DNA from: DAISJM01 sp036821485
GTDB taxonomy: Bacteria > Verrucomicrobiota > Kiritimatiellia > CAIQIC01 > JAGNIJ01
NCBI GenBank assembly: GCA_036821485.1
Contig: DAISJM010000028.1
Coordinates: 1-43,828 of the forward strand
Length of the DNA: 43,828 bases
Reading direction: 5' to 3'
The notes under the pieces are model-generated. The model did not search any database. It worked only from the letters and a program-made list of their open reading frames with translations, and was not told the DNA's origin. Positions within the stretch are counted from its first letter, which is position 1. Each line of letters opens with the position of its first letter. Of this stretch, positions 24,037 to 30,552 are shown piece by piece. A program made the translations under genes and the position numbers.

Positions 24037-24450
24037 ATGAAGAAGAAAGTCTACCTGAGCGGACCGATCATGGATGAGCACGAGGGCTTTGCACGCTCAT
24101 GGCGCGAGGAGGCCAAGAAACTCCTCTCCAAAGATTTTGCCCTTCTCGATCCCATGCGCCGCAATTTCAAGGACCGCGAGGTCGACAGCGCCAACGAGAT
24201 CACCGAGTTCGATCTTCAGGATGTGCGCGACGCCGACATCCTCTTGGTGAATTACAACAAGGCCTCCATCGGCACATCGATGGAAGTCTTTTTCGCGGCG
24301 CACGACCTCGGGAAATTCGTCGTGGCCTTCTCCCCATTCCCGTTCAAGGATTGCAGCCCGTGGATGGTCCGCTACTGCACGAAGATTCTGCCCGACCTCG
24401 AATCCGCCACCCGTTACCTGCGCGATCACTTCGTCGCCAGCCACGACTGA
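24037..24450 (+). CDS. Nucleoside 2-deoxyribosyltransferase-like protein
   Basis: A 137-residue protein of the nucleoside 2-deoxyribosyltransferase/DUF4406-like Rossmann group, which includes enzymes that cleave or exchange N-glycosidic bonds of nucleotides. Family features: V-Y-L-S-G-P-I-M at the N-terminus, L-L-D-P-M-R near residue 40, D-V-R-D-A-D-I-L-L-V-N near 65, and the catalytic-type Glu in G-T-S-M-E-V-F-F-A near 83, followed by G-K-F-V-V-A-F. The start at 24037 has an AAAGGA site. A frame open to 23845 lacks support. It is followed by a hairpin that serves the opposite strand. The substrate is unknown. Confidence 0.8.
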   Translation: MKKKVYLSGPIMDEHEGFARSWREEAKKLLSKDFALLDPMRRNFKDREVDSANEITEFDLQDVRDADILLVNYNKASIGTSMEVFFAAHDLGKFVVAFSPFPFKDCSPWMVRYCTKILPDLESATRYLRDHFVASHD

Positions 24451-24452
24451 CC

Positions 24453-24494
24453 GGAAAAAGCAAACGGCGGCATACGGGAACCCGCATGCCGCCG
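24453..24494 (-). terminator. Rho-independent terminator of the small basic protein gene
   Basis: Perfect 9-bp arms CGGCGGCAT and ATGCCGCCG (24465-24473 and 24486-24494), with a further CGGG/CCCG pairing inside, followed on the minus strand by a T-rich run (24453-24464). It lies just downstream of the 50-codon gene ending at 24516. On the plus strand no T run follows, so it serves the minus strand. Confidence 0.8.
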
Positions 24495-24515
24495 CGCAAC
24501 AACTTGTCAGGCAAA

Positions 24516-24668
24516 TCAGGAAGACTTCGTCTTCGGCAATCCGTGGCCGCGATCTCCATCTTTCCACTTGCCGCGCTTCTTCATGATCTCGATACGCTCG
24601 AAACGCTTCAAAACGTTACGACGCGTCGTGATCTTGTTCGCCGCTTTAAGACTCGCGTGAAGTGACAT
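24516..24668 (-). CDS. Small basic protein, PVC ribosome-associated type
   Basis: A 50-residue, strongly basic protein (about 15 Lys/Arg). It opens M-S-L-H-A-S-L-K, has R-R-N-V-L-K-R-F-E-R-I-E-I-M-K-K-R-G-K-W in the middle and ends G-D-R-G-H-G-L-P-K-T-K. This matches my memory of the small basic proteins of Chlamydiae, Verrucomicrobia and relatives (TIGR04137-like). The S-L-H-x-S-L-K start, R-N-V-L-x-R-x-E-R-I and G-x-W-x-x-G-D...G-L-P-K pattern fit, but I have not checked the model. It has an AAGGAG ribosome binding site eight bases upstream, a promoter with a perfect TTGACA and its own terminator, so it is a complete single-gene unit and probably well expressed. A ribosomal or RNA-binding role is inferred. 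Confidence 0.85.
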   Translation of the reverse strand: MSLHASLKAANKITTRRNVLKRFERIEIMKKRGKWKDGDRGHGLPKTKSS

Positions 24669-24711
24669 AAATCGTACTCCTTTTAACCGTTTCCGCCCGA
24701 AGGCGCGTACA

Positions 24712-24739
24712 CCACTACCAGAAAACAGGGCAATGTCAA
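24712..24739 (-). promoter_or_regulatory. Promoter of the small basic protein gene
   Basis: Perfect minus-strand -35 TTGACA (24734-24739), 16-base spacer, -10 TAGTGG (24712-24717). Transcription would start near 24705, giving a leader of about 37 bases to the ATG at 24668. The -10 is weak. Confidence 0.45.
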
Positions 24740-24753
24740 CGCCCGGTTGAGGA

Positions 24754-25464
24754 TTACCCCCGTATCCCGGCGTCCAGAATCACCAATTCAGGGCGGCAAG
24801 TCCAGCCCCGCTCCGATTGAAGGGCGCCCAACAAATCTTCGCAGTACGTCTTCACCACACCGACCCAGCGTTCCGCAGAACGCGCCGAACCGGTCGGCAC
24901 AGCCAAACGCGAAGCCATCGAACCCAACTCGCGCAGGCCCATCACGCCACGCCCCCGCGCCGGATCCCAAACCTCCGCCACCGTCCGCACCACGGCGCGC
25001 AATACTTGGAGCACCGCGAGTTCCGTCTGATCCCCCTGCCCAATCGTCAGGCGCGACAGATCCAACACCCACACCCAGTCCACGCCGGTCATCGTCCAAC
25101 GTGATGGCCGAACCAACCCGCACGCAAAAAGCATCCACACTTCAGGAGGCAGATGCGTAAATTCCAGGAAGGCCTCCACCGCCCCACGCATCTCCTCGTC
25201 CGCTGCGGTCGACATCGCCAACCGTCGGGCCGCATCCTCTTCGCCCACTCCCGCCAATGCGCGCGCCACCATCAACTTCACGTAGTCCGACGGAAGCGAT
25301 ACGTCGACGGGGAACTCATCCCAATAAACCTCCACCGCCCGCGCGATTTCTTCCATCTGCTCCGGTGGCAACGGGCACTCGCCGCACGCCGCGGCAATTT
25401 CAGAAACGAGGTGCTGATGAAGCGCGTCGGAGCGCCGGGGATGCTCTGAGGTTTTCCAGATCAT
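24754..25464 (-). CDS. Hypothetical protein coupled to nrdR
   Basis: A 236-residue protein I do not recognise. It appears soluble and largely helical, with no signal peptide or convincing membrane segment. The N-terminal half (M-I-W-K-T-S, then C-G-E-C-P-L-P-P-E-Q-M near residue 28) is acidic. Trp residues are scattered through it. There is no obvious catalytic motif. The ATG overlaps the nrdR stop as ATGA, so it is cotranscribed and translationally coupled with nrdR. nrdR is often followed by DNA replication or nusB/ribH genes in other bacteria, but I see no similarity to those here. Codon usage looks like its neighbours. Confidence 0.7.
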   Translation of the reverse strand: MIWKTSEHPRRSDALHQHLVSEIAAACGECPLPPEQMEEIARAVEVYWDEFPVDVSLPSDYVKLMVARALAGVGEEDAARRLAMSTAADEEMRGAVEAFLEFTHLPPEVWMLFACGLVRPSRWTMTGVDWVWVLDLSRLTIGQGDQTELAVLQVLRAVVRTVAEVWDPARGRGVMGLRELGSMASRLAVPTGSARSAERWVGVVKTYCEDLLGALQSERGWTCRPELVILDAGIRG

Positions 25465-25916
25465 TGACGGCCGATCAATCCCTCAACTTCGCTGAGGAAC
25501 TGATTCACATCGCGGAAGCGGCGGTACACGGAGGCAAAGCGCACATAGGCAATCTCGTCCATCTTCTCCAACCGGTCCATCACCTTCTTGCCGATCACGA
25601 TGCTCGGCACCTCGCGCTCGTACTCGCTCTCGAGTTCGGAGATGAGGTTGTCGACGATCGCCTCGATCTGCTGGGCGCTGATGGGCCGTTTCTCGCACGC
25701 ACGCTCGATGCCGCTCATCAACTTCTTCTTGTCGAACTCCTCGTGCCGGCTATCGCGCTTGATCACGCGCAGCGTCGCCTTCACGACTTCTTCGTAGGTG
25801 GTGAAGCGATAGCTGCACTTGATGCAGATCCGCCGGCGACGAATGACATCGCCGTTGCGCACAGCACGACTGTCGATCACCTTGTCATCCTGATGTCCGC
25901 ACTTCGGGCAGCGCAT
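25461..25916 (-). CDS. nrdR: Transcriptional repressor NrdR
   Basis: An NrdR of about 151 residues, the zinc-ribbon/ATP-cone repressor that controls ribonucleotide reductase genes according to ATP/dATP levels. The zinc ribbon is at the N-terminus (M-R-C-P-K-C-G-H, then C-I-K-C-S-Y-R-F-T-T-Y-E), followed by the ATP-cone (V-I-K-R-D-S-R-H-E-E-F-D) and a C-terminal tail. I start at the ATG at 25916, which yields the normal M-R-C-P-x-C N-terminus. A GAGG site lies upstream. It has a promoter with an overlapping inverted repeat and a leader hairpin just upstream. The unknown gene at 24754-25464 follows by ATGA overlap. Confidence 0.96.
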   Translation of the reverse strand: MRCPKCGHQDDKVIDSRAVRNGDVIRRRRICIKCSYRFTTYEEVVKATLRVIKRDSRHEEFDKKKLMSGIERACEKRPISAQQIEAIVDNLISELESEYEREVPSIVIGKKVMDRLEKMDEIAYVRFASVYRRFRDVNQFLSEVEGLIGRQ

Positions 25917-25929
25917 GCTTTCCTCAGAC

Positions 25930-25996
25930 GGCACAAGGGCCGTATCCCTTCTATTGTGCCTGTGCGTGATTAGCGCACAAGATGTGGGGTTGTCAA
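25930..25996 (-). promoter_or_regulatory. nrdR promoter with operator-like inverted repeat and leader hairpin
   Basis: Minus-strand -35 TTGACA (25991-25996), 18-base spacer, -10 TAATCA (25967-25972). The inverted repeat TGTGCG-N7-CGCACA (25961-25966 and 25974-25979) covers the -10. Downstream, at 25930-25960, the transcript can fold: GGCAC pairs with GTGCC and AAGGG with CCCTT, with one asymmetric AATAG bulge. The hairpin ends a few bases before the ribosome binding site. The repeat does not closely match the NrdR box I remember, so autoregulation is only one possibility. Confidence 0.5.
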
Positions 25997-26026
25997 GGAG
26001 TTACGGGGGCAAGCGGACCTTGCGTC

Positions 26027-26081
26027 GAACAGAAAAACAAAATGGCGGGACCGACGCAGCCTGTTGCGATCGGAACCGCCA
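26027..26081 (-). terminator. Rho-independent terminator of the Lys/Ala peptide unit
   Basis: On the minus strand TGGCGG pairs with CCGCCA (outer arms 26076-26081 and 26043-26048), with an inner CCGA/TCGG pairing. This is followed by ATTTTGTTTTTCTG-like sequence (26027-26042). It lies 45 bases past the stop of the 21-residue peptide gene and separates that unit from nrdR. Confidence 0.7.
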
Positions 26082-26125
26082 CTTTGTTATACAATTCTCT
26101 GCACGGCAGGTACACTGCCGAGACA

Positions 26126-26191
26126 CTATTTCTTTTTCTTGGCTGCCTTCTTAGCCGGGGCCTTCTTCGCCTTTTTCGCCTTCTTCGCCAT
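26126..26191 (-). CDS. 21-residue Lys/Ala-rich peptide (histone-tail-like)
   Basis: A 22-codon frame (including TAG) encoding a peptide made only of Met, Ala, Lys and one Pro. It starts M-A-K-K-A-K-K-A-K-K and ends in K-K-K-K. Composition resembles histone H1 tails and the C-terminal arms of bacterial histone-like proteins, but here it stands alone. It has a strong GGGGGGAG ribosome binding site five bases before the ATG, a 9-bp hairpin just upstream of that site and a terminator 45 bases downstream. These features argue that it is a real gene. A DNA- or RNA-binding role is inferred from charge alone. A very short frame could also be a leader peptide or the coding part of a regulatory RNA. 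Confidence 0.6.
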   Translation of the reverse strand: MAKKAKKAKKAPAKKAAKKKK

Positions 26192-26480
26192 TCTAATCTC
26201 CCCCCTTTCTATCCCGCGAAGCAAACTTCGCGGGTTATTTTCGTGCCGCTCATCCTTGAAGCCCCCTTGCTGAAGAAAGCTCCTTTGTCGCTGTACAACT
26301 TGCGCGAAGGATTTCGCAACACTCCATCCCTCACACCGTCTCGGGTCCGCTCAGCGCGACCGTCACCGATGTGTCTGCCCTGATACGGGTGAAACATTCT
26401 TCCAGGCAATGTCTCATCCCGACAATTCAAAGAGCACTCGCGGCGAATGGAAGAAGACCGATGCGCACGCCGCTGACCAT
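26192..26480 (-). other. Long untranslated leader or possible structured RNA
   Basis: About 290 bases with no convincing protein gene on either strand, between the candidate promoter at 26482-26510 and the peptide start at 26191. The minus-strand RNA contains short self-complementary pieces, such as CGC-TGA-GCG within GGTC...GACC near 26345, and a strong hairpin at 26213-26234. I checked for RNase P, SRP RNA, tmRNA and common riboswitch signatures and saw none. It could be a regulatory leader for the peptide or an independent small RNA. Confidence 0.35.
26213..26234 (-). promoter_or_regulatory. Perfect 9-bp hairpin before the peptide ribosome binding site
   Basis: Arms CCCGCGAAG (26213-26221) and CTTCGCGGG (26226-26234) with a 4-base loop. 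In the minus-strand transcript the stem ends about 11 bases before the GGGGGGAG ribosome binding site of the peptide gene. On the plus strand it is followed by TTATTTT, so it could also act as a plus-strand terminator, though I see no plus-strand gene for it to end. Confidence 0.6.
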
Positions 26481-26481
26481 G

Positions 26482-26510
26482 AAAGTAAAGCGCATTCCGC
26501 AATGCGTCAA
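26482..26510 (-). promoter_or_regulatory. Candidate promoter (overlapping hairpin) of the peptide unit
   Basis: Minus-strand -35 TTGACG (26505-26510), 17-base spacer, -10 TACTTT (26482-26487). The spacer contains the inverted repeat CGCATT-CCGC-AATGCG (26491-26506), followed on the minus strand by a T-rich stretch. The same bases could therefore instead be a weak terminator for coaB. Both readings are possible. Confidence 0.35.
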
Positions 26511-26520
26511 TCGTTTTCGC

Positions 26521-26539
26521 TTCATTTTTTGTAAATGAA
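26521..26539. repeat. A/T-rich inverted repeat after coaB
   Basis: TTCATTT (26521-26527) and AAATGAA (26533-26539) are perfect 7-bp arms with a 5-base spacer, in the non-coding stretch downstream of coaB. The low GC content stands out from the surroundings. Operator or weak terminator; not resolved. Confidence 0.4.
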
Positions 26540-26585
26540 ACTTGCGCGGATAAGTCCGCCGGGGAGAGATCACGAAGAGGAAAAC

Positions 26586-27224
26586 TCAGCGCGCCGAAAC
26601 GCGTCGCTCAATCCATGCGATGATATGATCCGCGACAGCGCACTTCGGCATCAGCGGAAGTTTTTCGACAACGCCATCCGCGCTCAAGAGGATCACCTCG
26701 TTGGTCTCCACATCAAAACCCGAACCGGGCTTTGTGACGTCGTTCGCCACGATGAGATCCAACCCCTTCTCGCGCAATTTTCGTCTCGCCTCGACTTCCA
26801 CATTTTCCGTCTCCGCCGCGAACCCGACAAAACATCGTCCGCCTTTTCGCGCGGCCACGCGCTGCAGAATATCCGGCGTGCGCTCGAGGTGAACCGACGC
26901 AACCGATTCGGACTTCTTCATCTTCTGTGCGCGCACTTCAACCGGACGCCAGTCTGCTACCGCAGCCGCCATGATCAATACGTCACAGGCCTCCACCTCG
27001 CGCTCCACGGCAGCGCACATCTCAGCGGCGCTCACAACATGCGTAACCATCACGCCATCAGGAGGTTGTAGCGCGACAGGGCCCGACACCAACACCACGT
27101 CGTGGCCCTTGCTGCGCGCAGCCCGCGCAAGGGCATAGCCCATGCGGCCGGAAGAACGATTACTGAGAAACCGCACGGGGTCGAGTGCCTCGCGCGTGGG
27201 TCCTGCTGTGACGAGAAATCTCAT
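26586..27224 (-). CDS. coaB: Phosphopantothenate-cysteine ligase (stand-alone CoaB)
   Basis: A 212-residue protein equal to the C-terminal CoaB half of the usual bifunctional CoaBC (Dfp). It joins 4'-phosphopantothenate to cysteine using CTP. Motifs: V-T-A-G-P-T-R-E-A-L-D-P-V-R at the N-terminus, S-N-R-S-S-G-R-M-G-Y-A-L-A, A-A-V-A-D-W-R-P near residue 88, and the G-F-A-A-E-T and V-A-N-D-V segments of CoaB. It follows coaC by 44 bases as a separate gene. The order coaC then coaB mirrors the domain order of the fused protein. Last gene of the prfB-trp-gmk operon. Confidence 0.93.
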   Translation of the reverse strand: MRFLVTAGPTREALDPVRFLSNRSSGRMGYALARAARSKGHDVVLVSGPVALQPPDGVMVTHVVSAAEMCAAVEREVEACDVLIMAAAVADWRPVEVRAQKMKKSESVASVHLERTPDILQRVAARKGGRCFVGFAAETENVEVEARRKLREKGLDLIVANDVTKPGSGFDVETNEVILLSADGVVEKLPLMPKCAVADHIIAWIERRVSAR

Positions 27225-27268
27225 GGTCCGAAGTCCAACACGAAGACCGCTTCGTTCCGCGAGCGGAA

Positions 27269-27802
27269 CTACAACGCCTTGTCCACGGCTTCAACAATCT
27301 TCTCCAGCGCGCAGAGGCGCCCGGCGCCCACTACGCCGCACGCCAGTTCGCCGCTCTCCACATCCAGCATGCGAACGCCGCGCTTCTTCAACGTCGCCAC
27401 ATTCTCCTGCGTGGCGGGATGCGTCCACATGTTCTCGTTCATCGCCGGCGCGACAATGAGCGGCGCTTTCGTCGCGAGTACGGTCGCGGTCAGAATGTCG
27501 TCGGCCAAGCCGTGCGCCATCTTCGCCAGCACGTTTGCCGTGCAGGGCGCGATGACGACTGCATCCGCCGCGGCAAGGTCCAGATGTTGGAATATTTCCG
27601 ACGGCGTGGACTCGGCGCGACCCGAAGGAACCGGATGACGCGTCAACGCCTGGAACGTCAGCGGACCGATGTACTTCGTCGCCGCCTCCGTCATCATCAC
27701 CCACACATCCCATTTCTTCGCCGTCATCAGACGAACAAGTTCGGCGCCCTTGTAGGCGGCAATCGATCCGGTGATGCCGAGGACAATTCGCCTGCTGCTC
27801 AT
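27269..27802 (-). CDS. coaC: Phosphopantothenoylcysteine decarboxylase (stand-alone CoaC)
   Basis: A flavoprotein of about 177 residues, equal to the N-terminal CoaC half of CoaBC. It decarboxylates phosphopantothenoylcysteine in CoA synthesis. Features: G-I-T-G-S-I-A-A-Y-K at the N-terminus (flavin site), A-P-C-T-A-N-V-L-A-K-M-A-H-G-L-A-D, and A-P-A-M-N-E-N-M-W substrate motif. I start at the ATG at 27802, one base after the gmk stop. A longer frame to 27868 would overlap gmk. The conserved Cys of the family lies in the C-G-V-V-G-A-G-R-L segment near the C-terminus. Confidence 0.93.
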   Translation of the reverse strand: MSSRRIVLGITGSIAAYKGAELVRLMTAKKWDVWVMMTEAATKYIGPLTFQALTRHPVPSGRAESTPSEIFQHLDLAAADAVVIAPCTANVLAKMAHGLADDILTATVLATKAPLIVAPAMNENMWTHPATQENVATLKKRGVRMLDVESGELACGVVGAGRLCALEKIVEAVDKAL

Positions 27803-27803
27803 G

Positions 27804-28430
27804 TCAGTCCTCCATGTCGTCGCGAATGCGGTGATGCTCGGCGAGGATAATCGCCCGCATATTGTCATACGCTTCGGCGAGATCGTCGTTCACAACCATG
27901 TACTTGTACTCACGCCAGTGCGAGATCTCTTCTTCTGCCTGCCGCAGGCGTCGCTCGATCACCTCGGAACCGTCCTTACCCCTCTTGACCAGGCGGTTTC
28001 TCAACGTCTCCAACGAGGGCGGCACCACGAAAATGTCGATCAGATCCGTCTGGAGCGGGTCTCCTGCCGGCGCATTCTGCACGAAGTCCCTGATCCGTGC
28101 CGCGCCCTGTACATCCAGGTTCATCAGCACGTCCTTGCCTGCATTCAGGGCCTCGACCACCGGGGCCTTGGGCGATCCGTACTGGTACCCGTGAACGATC
28201 GCCGTCTCAAAGAACCCGTTGGCCTTCAATCGCTTCTGAAATTCGTCGGGCGTGAGAAAGTAGTAGCTCTTGCCGTCCACTTCCCCATCACGCGCCGGAC
28301 GCGTCGTGGCCGTGATGGCGTAGTGGAGCGACTTGAACTCTGCCTGCAGCTTGTCACACAACGTCGTCTTGCCCGCCCCCGAAGGAGCCGACACGACGAT
28401 GATCATGGCTTTCCACTTGGGTTTGATCAT
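27804..28430 (-). CDS. gmk: Guanylate kinase
   Basis: A 208-residue enzyme phosphorylating GMP to GDP with ATP. The P-loop S-A-P-S-G-A-G-K-T-T-L is at the N-terminus. The GMP-binding segment T-T-R-P-A-R-D-G-E-V-D-G-K-S-Y-Y-F is near residue 42, and V-L-M-N-L-D-V-Q-G-A near 101. The ATG at 28430 overlaps the yicC stop as ATGA. A second ATG at 28406 (M-I-I-V-V-S) is also possible. The yicC-gmk-coaBC order is widespread, usually with rpoZ after gmk. Here no rpoZ is present: coaC begins one base after the gmk stop. Confidence 0.95.
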   Translation of the reverse strand: MIKPKWKAMIIVVSAPSGAGKTTLCDKLQAEFKSLHYAITATTRPARDGEVDGKSYYFLTPDEFQKRLKANGFFETAIVHGYQYGSPKAPVVEALNAGKDVLMNLDVQGAARIRDFVQNAPAGDPLQTDLIDIFVVPPSLETLRNRLVKRGKDGSEVIERRLRQAEEEISHWREYKYMVVNDDLAEAYDNMRAIILAEHHRIRDDMED

Positions 28431-29311
28431 TCGATGTTCTGCACCTGTTCGCGAATACGTTCCAGTTCCGCCTTGAGTTCCACCACTTCCTTCACCACAT
28501 CGCCATCGTTGGCCTTCGATCCGATGGTGTTCGTCTCACGGAACATCTCCTGCACAAGAAAGTCCAGCGAGCGACCCACCGGCTCGGACGACTCCATCAT
28601 CTTGTGAGCCTGCGCAATGTGACTCTCAAGCCGCGTCATTTCCTCGGTAACGTCCGAGCGATCCGCAAACAGCGCCACTTCCTTGAGCAGACGTTCATCG
28701 CCCGTCTCCGCCAGGAAGCCCGCCTCGCGCAACCGCGCGCGGAGCTTCTCCGCATAGCGCGTGGAGACGGCCGGTGCAACGCGTCGAATCCGCGTAACAA
28801 CCGAACTGATCCACGTCAGCCGCCGGGCCATATCCTTCTGAAGAGCCTTGCCCTCGCGCTCACGCATTTTCAACAAACGCGCCAACGCCTGCTTCAAGGC
28901 TTTCTCAACGAGCGGCCATGCCACATCCGAAGATGCGGCCGGCTGTTCGAAACGAACCACATCCGGCAGCGAGAGCAACGCACTCCCTTGGAAGTCATCG
29001 GTCAGATGCAGCCGTTTGGCGGCGCTGCGCAGTTCACGAAGATAGGCGCCCGCGAGCTCGGCATCCACGCAGACCGCCTCACGGCGCGCGGCCGGAGAAA
29101 GCTGTACATTCACCTCTCCCGTCACCCGGCCCCGTGACAGCCACTTCTGCACTTCCTCCTGAACCCGCGGCTCAAGCGCACCGAGCGACCTCGGCAGTCC
29201 GATGGAGACATCCAACTGCTTCCGATTGACCGAACTGATCTCCACACTCACAAGGATGCCCGATGCAGAAGCTGTCCCCTGCCCATGCCCTGTCATGCTT
29301 CTAAGACTCAT
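28427..29311 (-). CDS. YicC-family endoribonuclease
   Basis: A YicC/YloC-type protein of about 294 residues, a family with ribonuclease activity affecting small RNA and mRNA turnover in some bacteria. The N-terminal S-M-T-G-H-G-Q-G and S-V-N-R-K-Q-L-D motifs are diagnostic, as are the C-terminal E-S-H-I-A-Q-A and G-R-S-L-D-F-L-V-Q-E-M-F-R-E-T-N-T-I-G-S-K (about 255-275). I start at the ATG at 29311 (M-S-L-R-S-M-T-G). A GTG at 29344 overlaps the trpB stop, but its codons come from the heptamer repeat and lie upstream of the conserved start. The stop overlaps gmk by four bases. Confidence 0.92.
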   Translation of the reverse strand: MSLRSMTGHGQGTASASGILVSVEISSVNRKQLDVSIGLPRSLGALEPRVQEEVQKWLSRGRVTGEVNVQLSPAARREAVCVDAELAGAYLRELRSAAKRLHLTDDFQGSALLSLPDVVRFEQPAASSDVAWPLVEKALKQALARLLKMREREGKALQKDMARRLTWISSVVTRIRRVAPAVSTRYAEKLRARLREAGFLAETGDERLLKEVALFADRSDVTEEMTRLESHIAQAHKMMESSEPVGRSLDFLVQEMFRETNTIGSKANDGDVVKEVVELKAELERIREQVQNIE

Positions 29312-29331
29312 AGTGTTCCTTGCAGCCGACC

Positions 29332-29366
29332 GATCACTGCTCACTGTTTACTATTCACTCGTGACT
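29332..29366. repeat. Heptamer tandem repeat across the trpB stop codon
   Basis: Five 7-bp units of the form NNTCACT: GATCACT, GCTCACT, GTTTACT, ATTCACT, CGTGACT. The trpB stop codon (29341-29343) and its last codons lie inside the array. A possible GTG start for yicC at 29344 is also within it. The unit is unrelated to the other heptamer arrays, but the period is the same. Confidence 0.8.
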
Positions 29367-30552
29367 TCTTCTTCCTCTCCCACTCGGCGACCTGCTGAAC
29401 GTCCTTGTCACCGCGGCCGGAGAGGTTGATGATGACCAAATCCTTCTTCTTCCAGCGCCGCGCGTTGCGGATGACGTAGGCCACGGCATGCGCCGACTCC
29501 AGCGCCGGCAGGATACCCTCCCACCGCCCCAGGGTGTTGAACGCATTCACGGCCTCGACATCCGTCACGTGAGAATACTCCGCACGACGGCGGTCACGCA
29601 GCCACGCGTGCTCCGGCCCGACAGCGGCGTAGTCGAGACCGGCGCTGACGGAGTGCGTCAACTGAATCTGCCCGTCCCGATCCTGCAGCACGTAGGTCCG
29701 CGCGCCCTGCAGAATGCCCAGTCGCCCACCCGCAAAACGCGCCGCGTGTTTTCCGGTGCGAACGCCAAGTCCGCCCGCTTCGACACCAATCATGCCGACG
29801 CCACGATCCTTGAGGAACGCGTGGAACAGCCCCATCGCATTGCTCCCCCCTCCCACGCACGCGACCAGTGTCGTCGGCAGGCGTCCTTCCATCTGAAGGC
29901 ACTGCCGCCGCGCCTCGCGGCCGATCACGCTCTGGAAATCGCGCACCATCATCGGATAGGGATGAGGTCCGTGAACCGTGCCGAGCACGTAATGTGTCGA
30001 GCGGACCGTCGTCACCCAGTCGCGCATCGCCTCGCTGATCGCTTCCTTCAGCGTCTGTTGTCCGGCGGTGACGGGAATCACCTCCGCACCGAGACTCCGC
30101 ATGCGGAAAACGTTGAGCGACTGCCGCTCCATGTCGACCTTGCCCATGTACACGGCGCACTCGAGTCCGAACAGCGCCGCGGCCGTCGCCGTGGCCACGC
30201 CATGCTGACCCGCGCCCGTCTCCGCGATCACCCGCCGCTTGCCCATGCGCCGGGCGAGCAGAACCTGCGCGATGCTGTTGTTGATCTTGTGCGCACCGGT
30301 GTGGCAAAGATCTTCGCGCTTGAGATAGATCCGCGCCGTGCCAAGTTCCTCAGTCATGCGGCGGGCGAAATAGAGCGGGGTCGGGCGCCCGACATATTCC
30401 TTAAGGTAGTAGTTCAACTCCTTGCGAAACGCCGGATCGCGGCGCGCGCACGCGTATTCCTTCGCCAATTCGTGCAGGGGCGCCATGAGCGTCTCGGGAA
30501 CAAACATGCCCCCGAACACTCCAAAATGCCCATTGGTATCCGGTACGTTCAT
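29341..30552 (-). CDS. trpB: Tryptophan synthase beta chain
   Basis: A 403-residue PLP enzyme that joins indole and serine to make tryptophan. The PLP lysine lies in H-T-G-A-H-K-I-N-N-S (about residue 86), the phosphate-binding loop is C-V-G-G-G-S-N-A-M-G (about 233), and the N-terminus G-H-F-G-V-F-G-G-M-F-V-P-E-T-L is standard. The ATG overlaps the trpF stop as ATGA. The extreme C-terminus and stop lie in a heptamer repeat. The usual partner gene trpA is not next to it: yicC follows instead. Confidence 0.96.
   Translation of the reverse strand: MNVPDTNGHFGVFGGMFVPETLMAPLHELAKEYACARRDPAFRKELNYYLKEYVGRPTPLYFARRMTEELGTARIYLKREDLCHTGAHKINNSIAQVLLARRMGKRRVIAETGAGQHGVATATAAALFGLECAVYMGKVDMERQSLNVFRMRSLGAEVIPVTAGQQTLKEAISEAMRDWVTTVRSTHYVLGTVHGPHPYPMMVRDFQSVIGREARRQCLQMEGRLPTTLVACVGGGSNAMGLFHAFLKDRGVGMIGVEAGGLGVRTGKHAARFAGGRLGILQGARTYVLQDRDGQIQLTHSVSAGLDYAAVGPEHAWLRDRRRAEYSHVTDVEAVNAFNTLGRWEGILPALESAHAVAYVIRNARRWKKKDLVIINLSGRGDKDVQQVAEWERKKKSRVNSKQ

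Noticed and set aside
26104..26120. CGGCAG-N5-CTGCCG hairpin as a terminator
   Set aside because: On the minus strand no T run follows, and on the plus strand the T-rich bases belong to the peptide gene. The stronger terminator at 26027-26081 explains the end of that unit.
25982..26383. Plus-strand protein gene in the non-coding stretch
   Set aside because: No ribosome binding site, low-complexity Phe/Leu translation opposite the Lys/Ala peptide, and it runs through a hairpin and a terminator. Judged non-coding.
26192..26480. 6S RNA, RNase P RNA, SRP RNA or tmRNA in the long non-coding stretch
   Set aside because: None of the conserved sequence signatures I know for these RNAs could be found. 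Only generic hairpins are visible.
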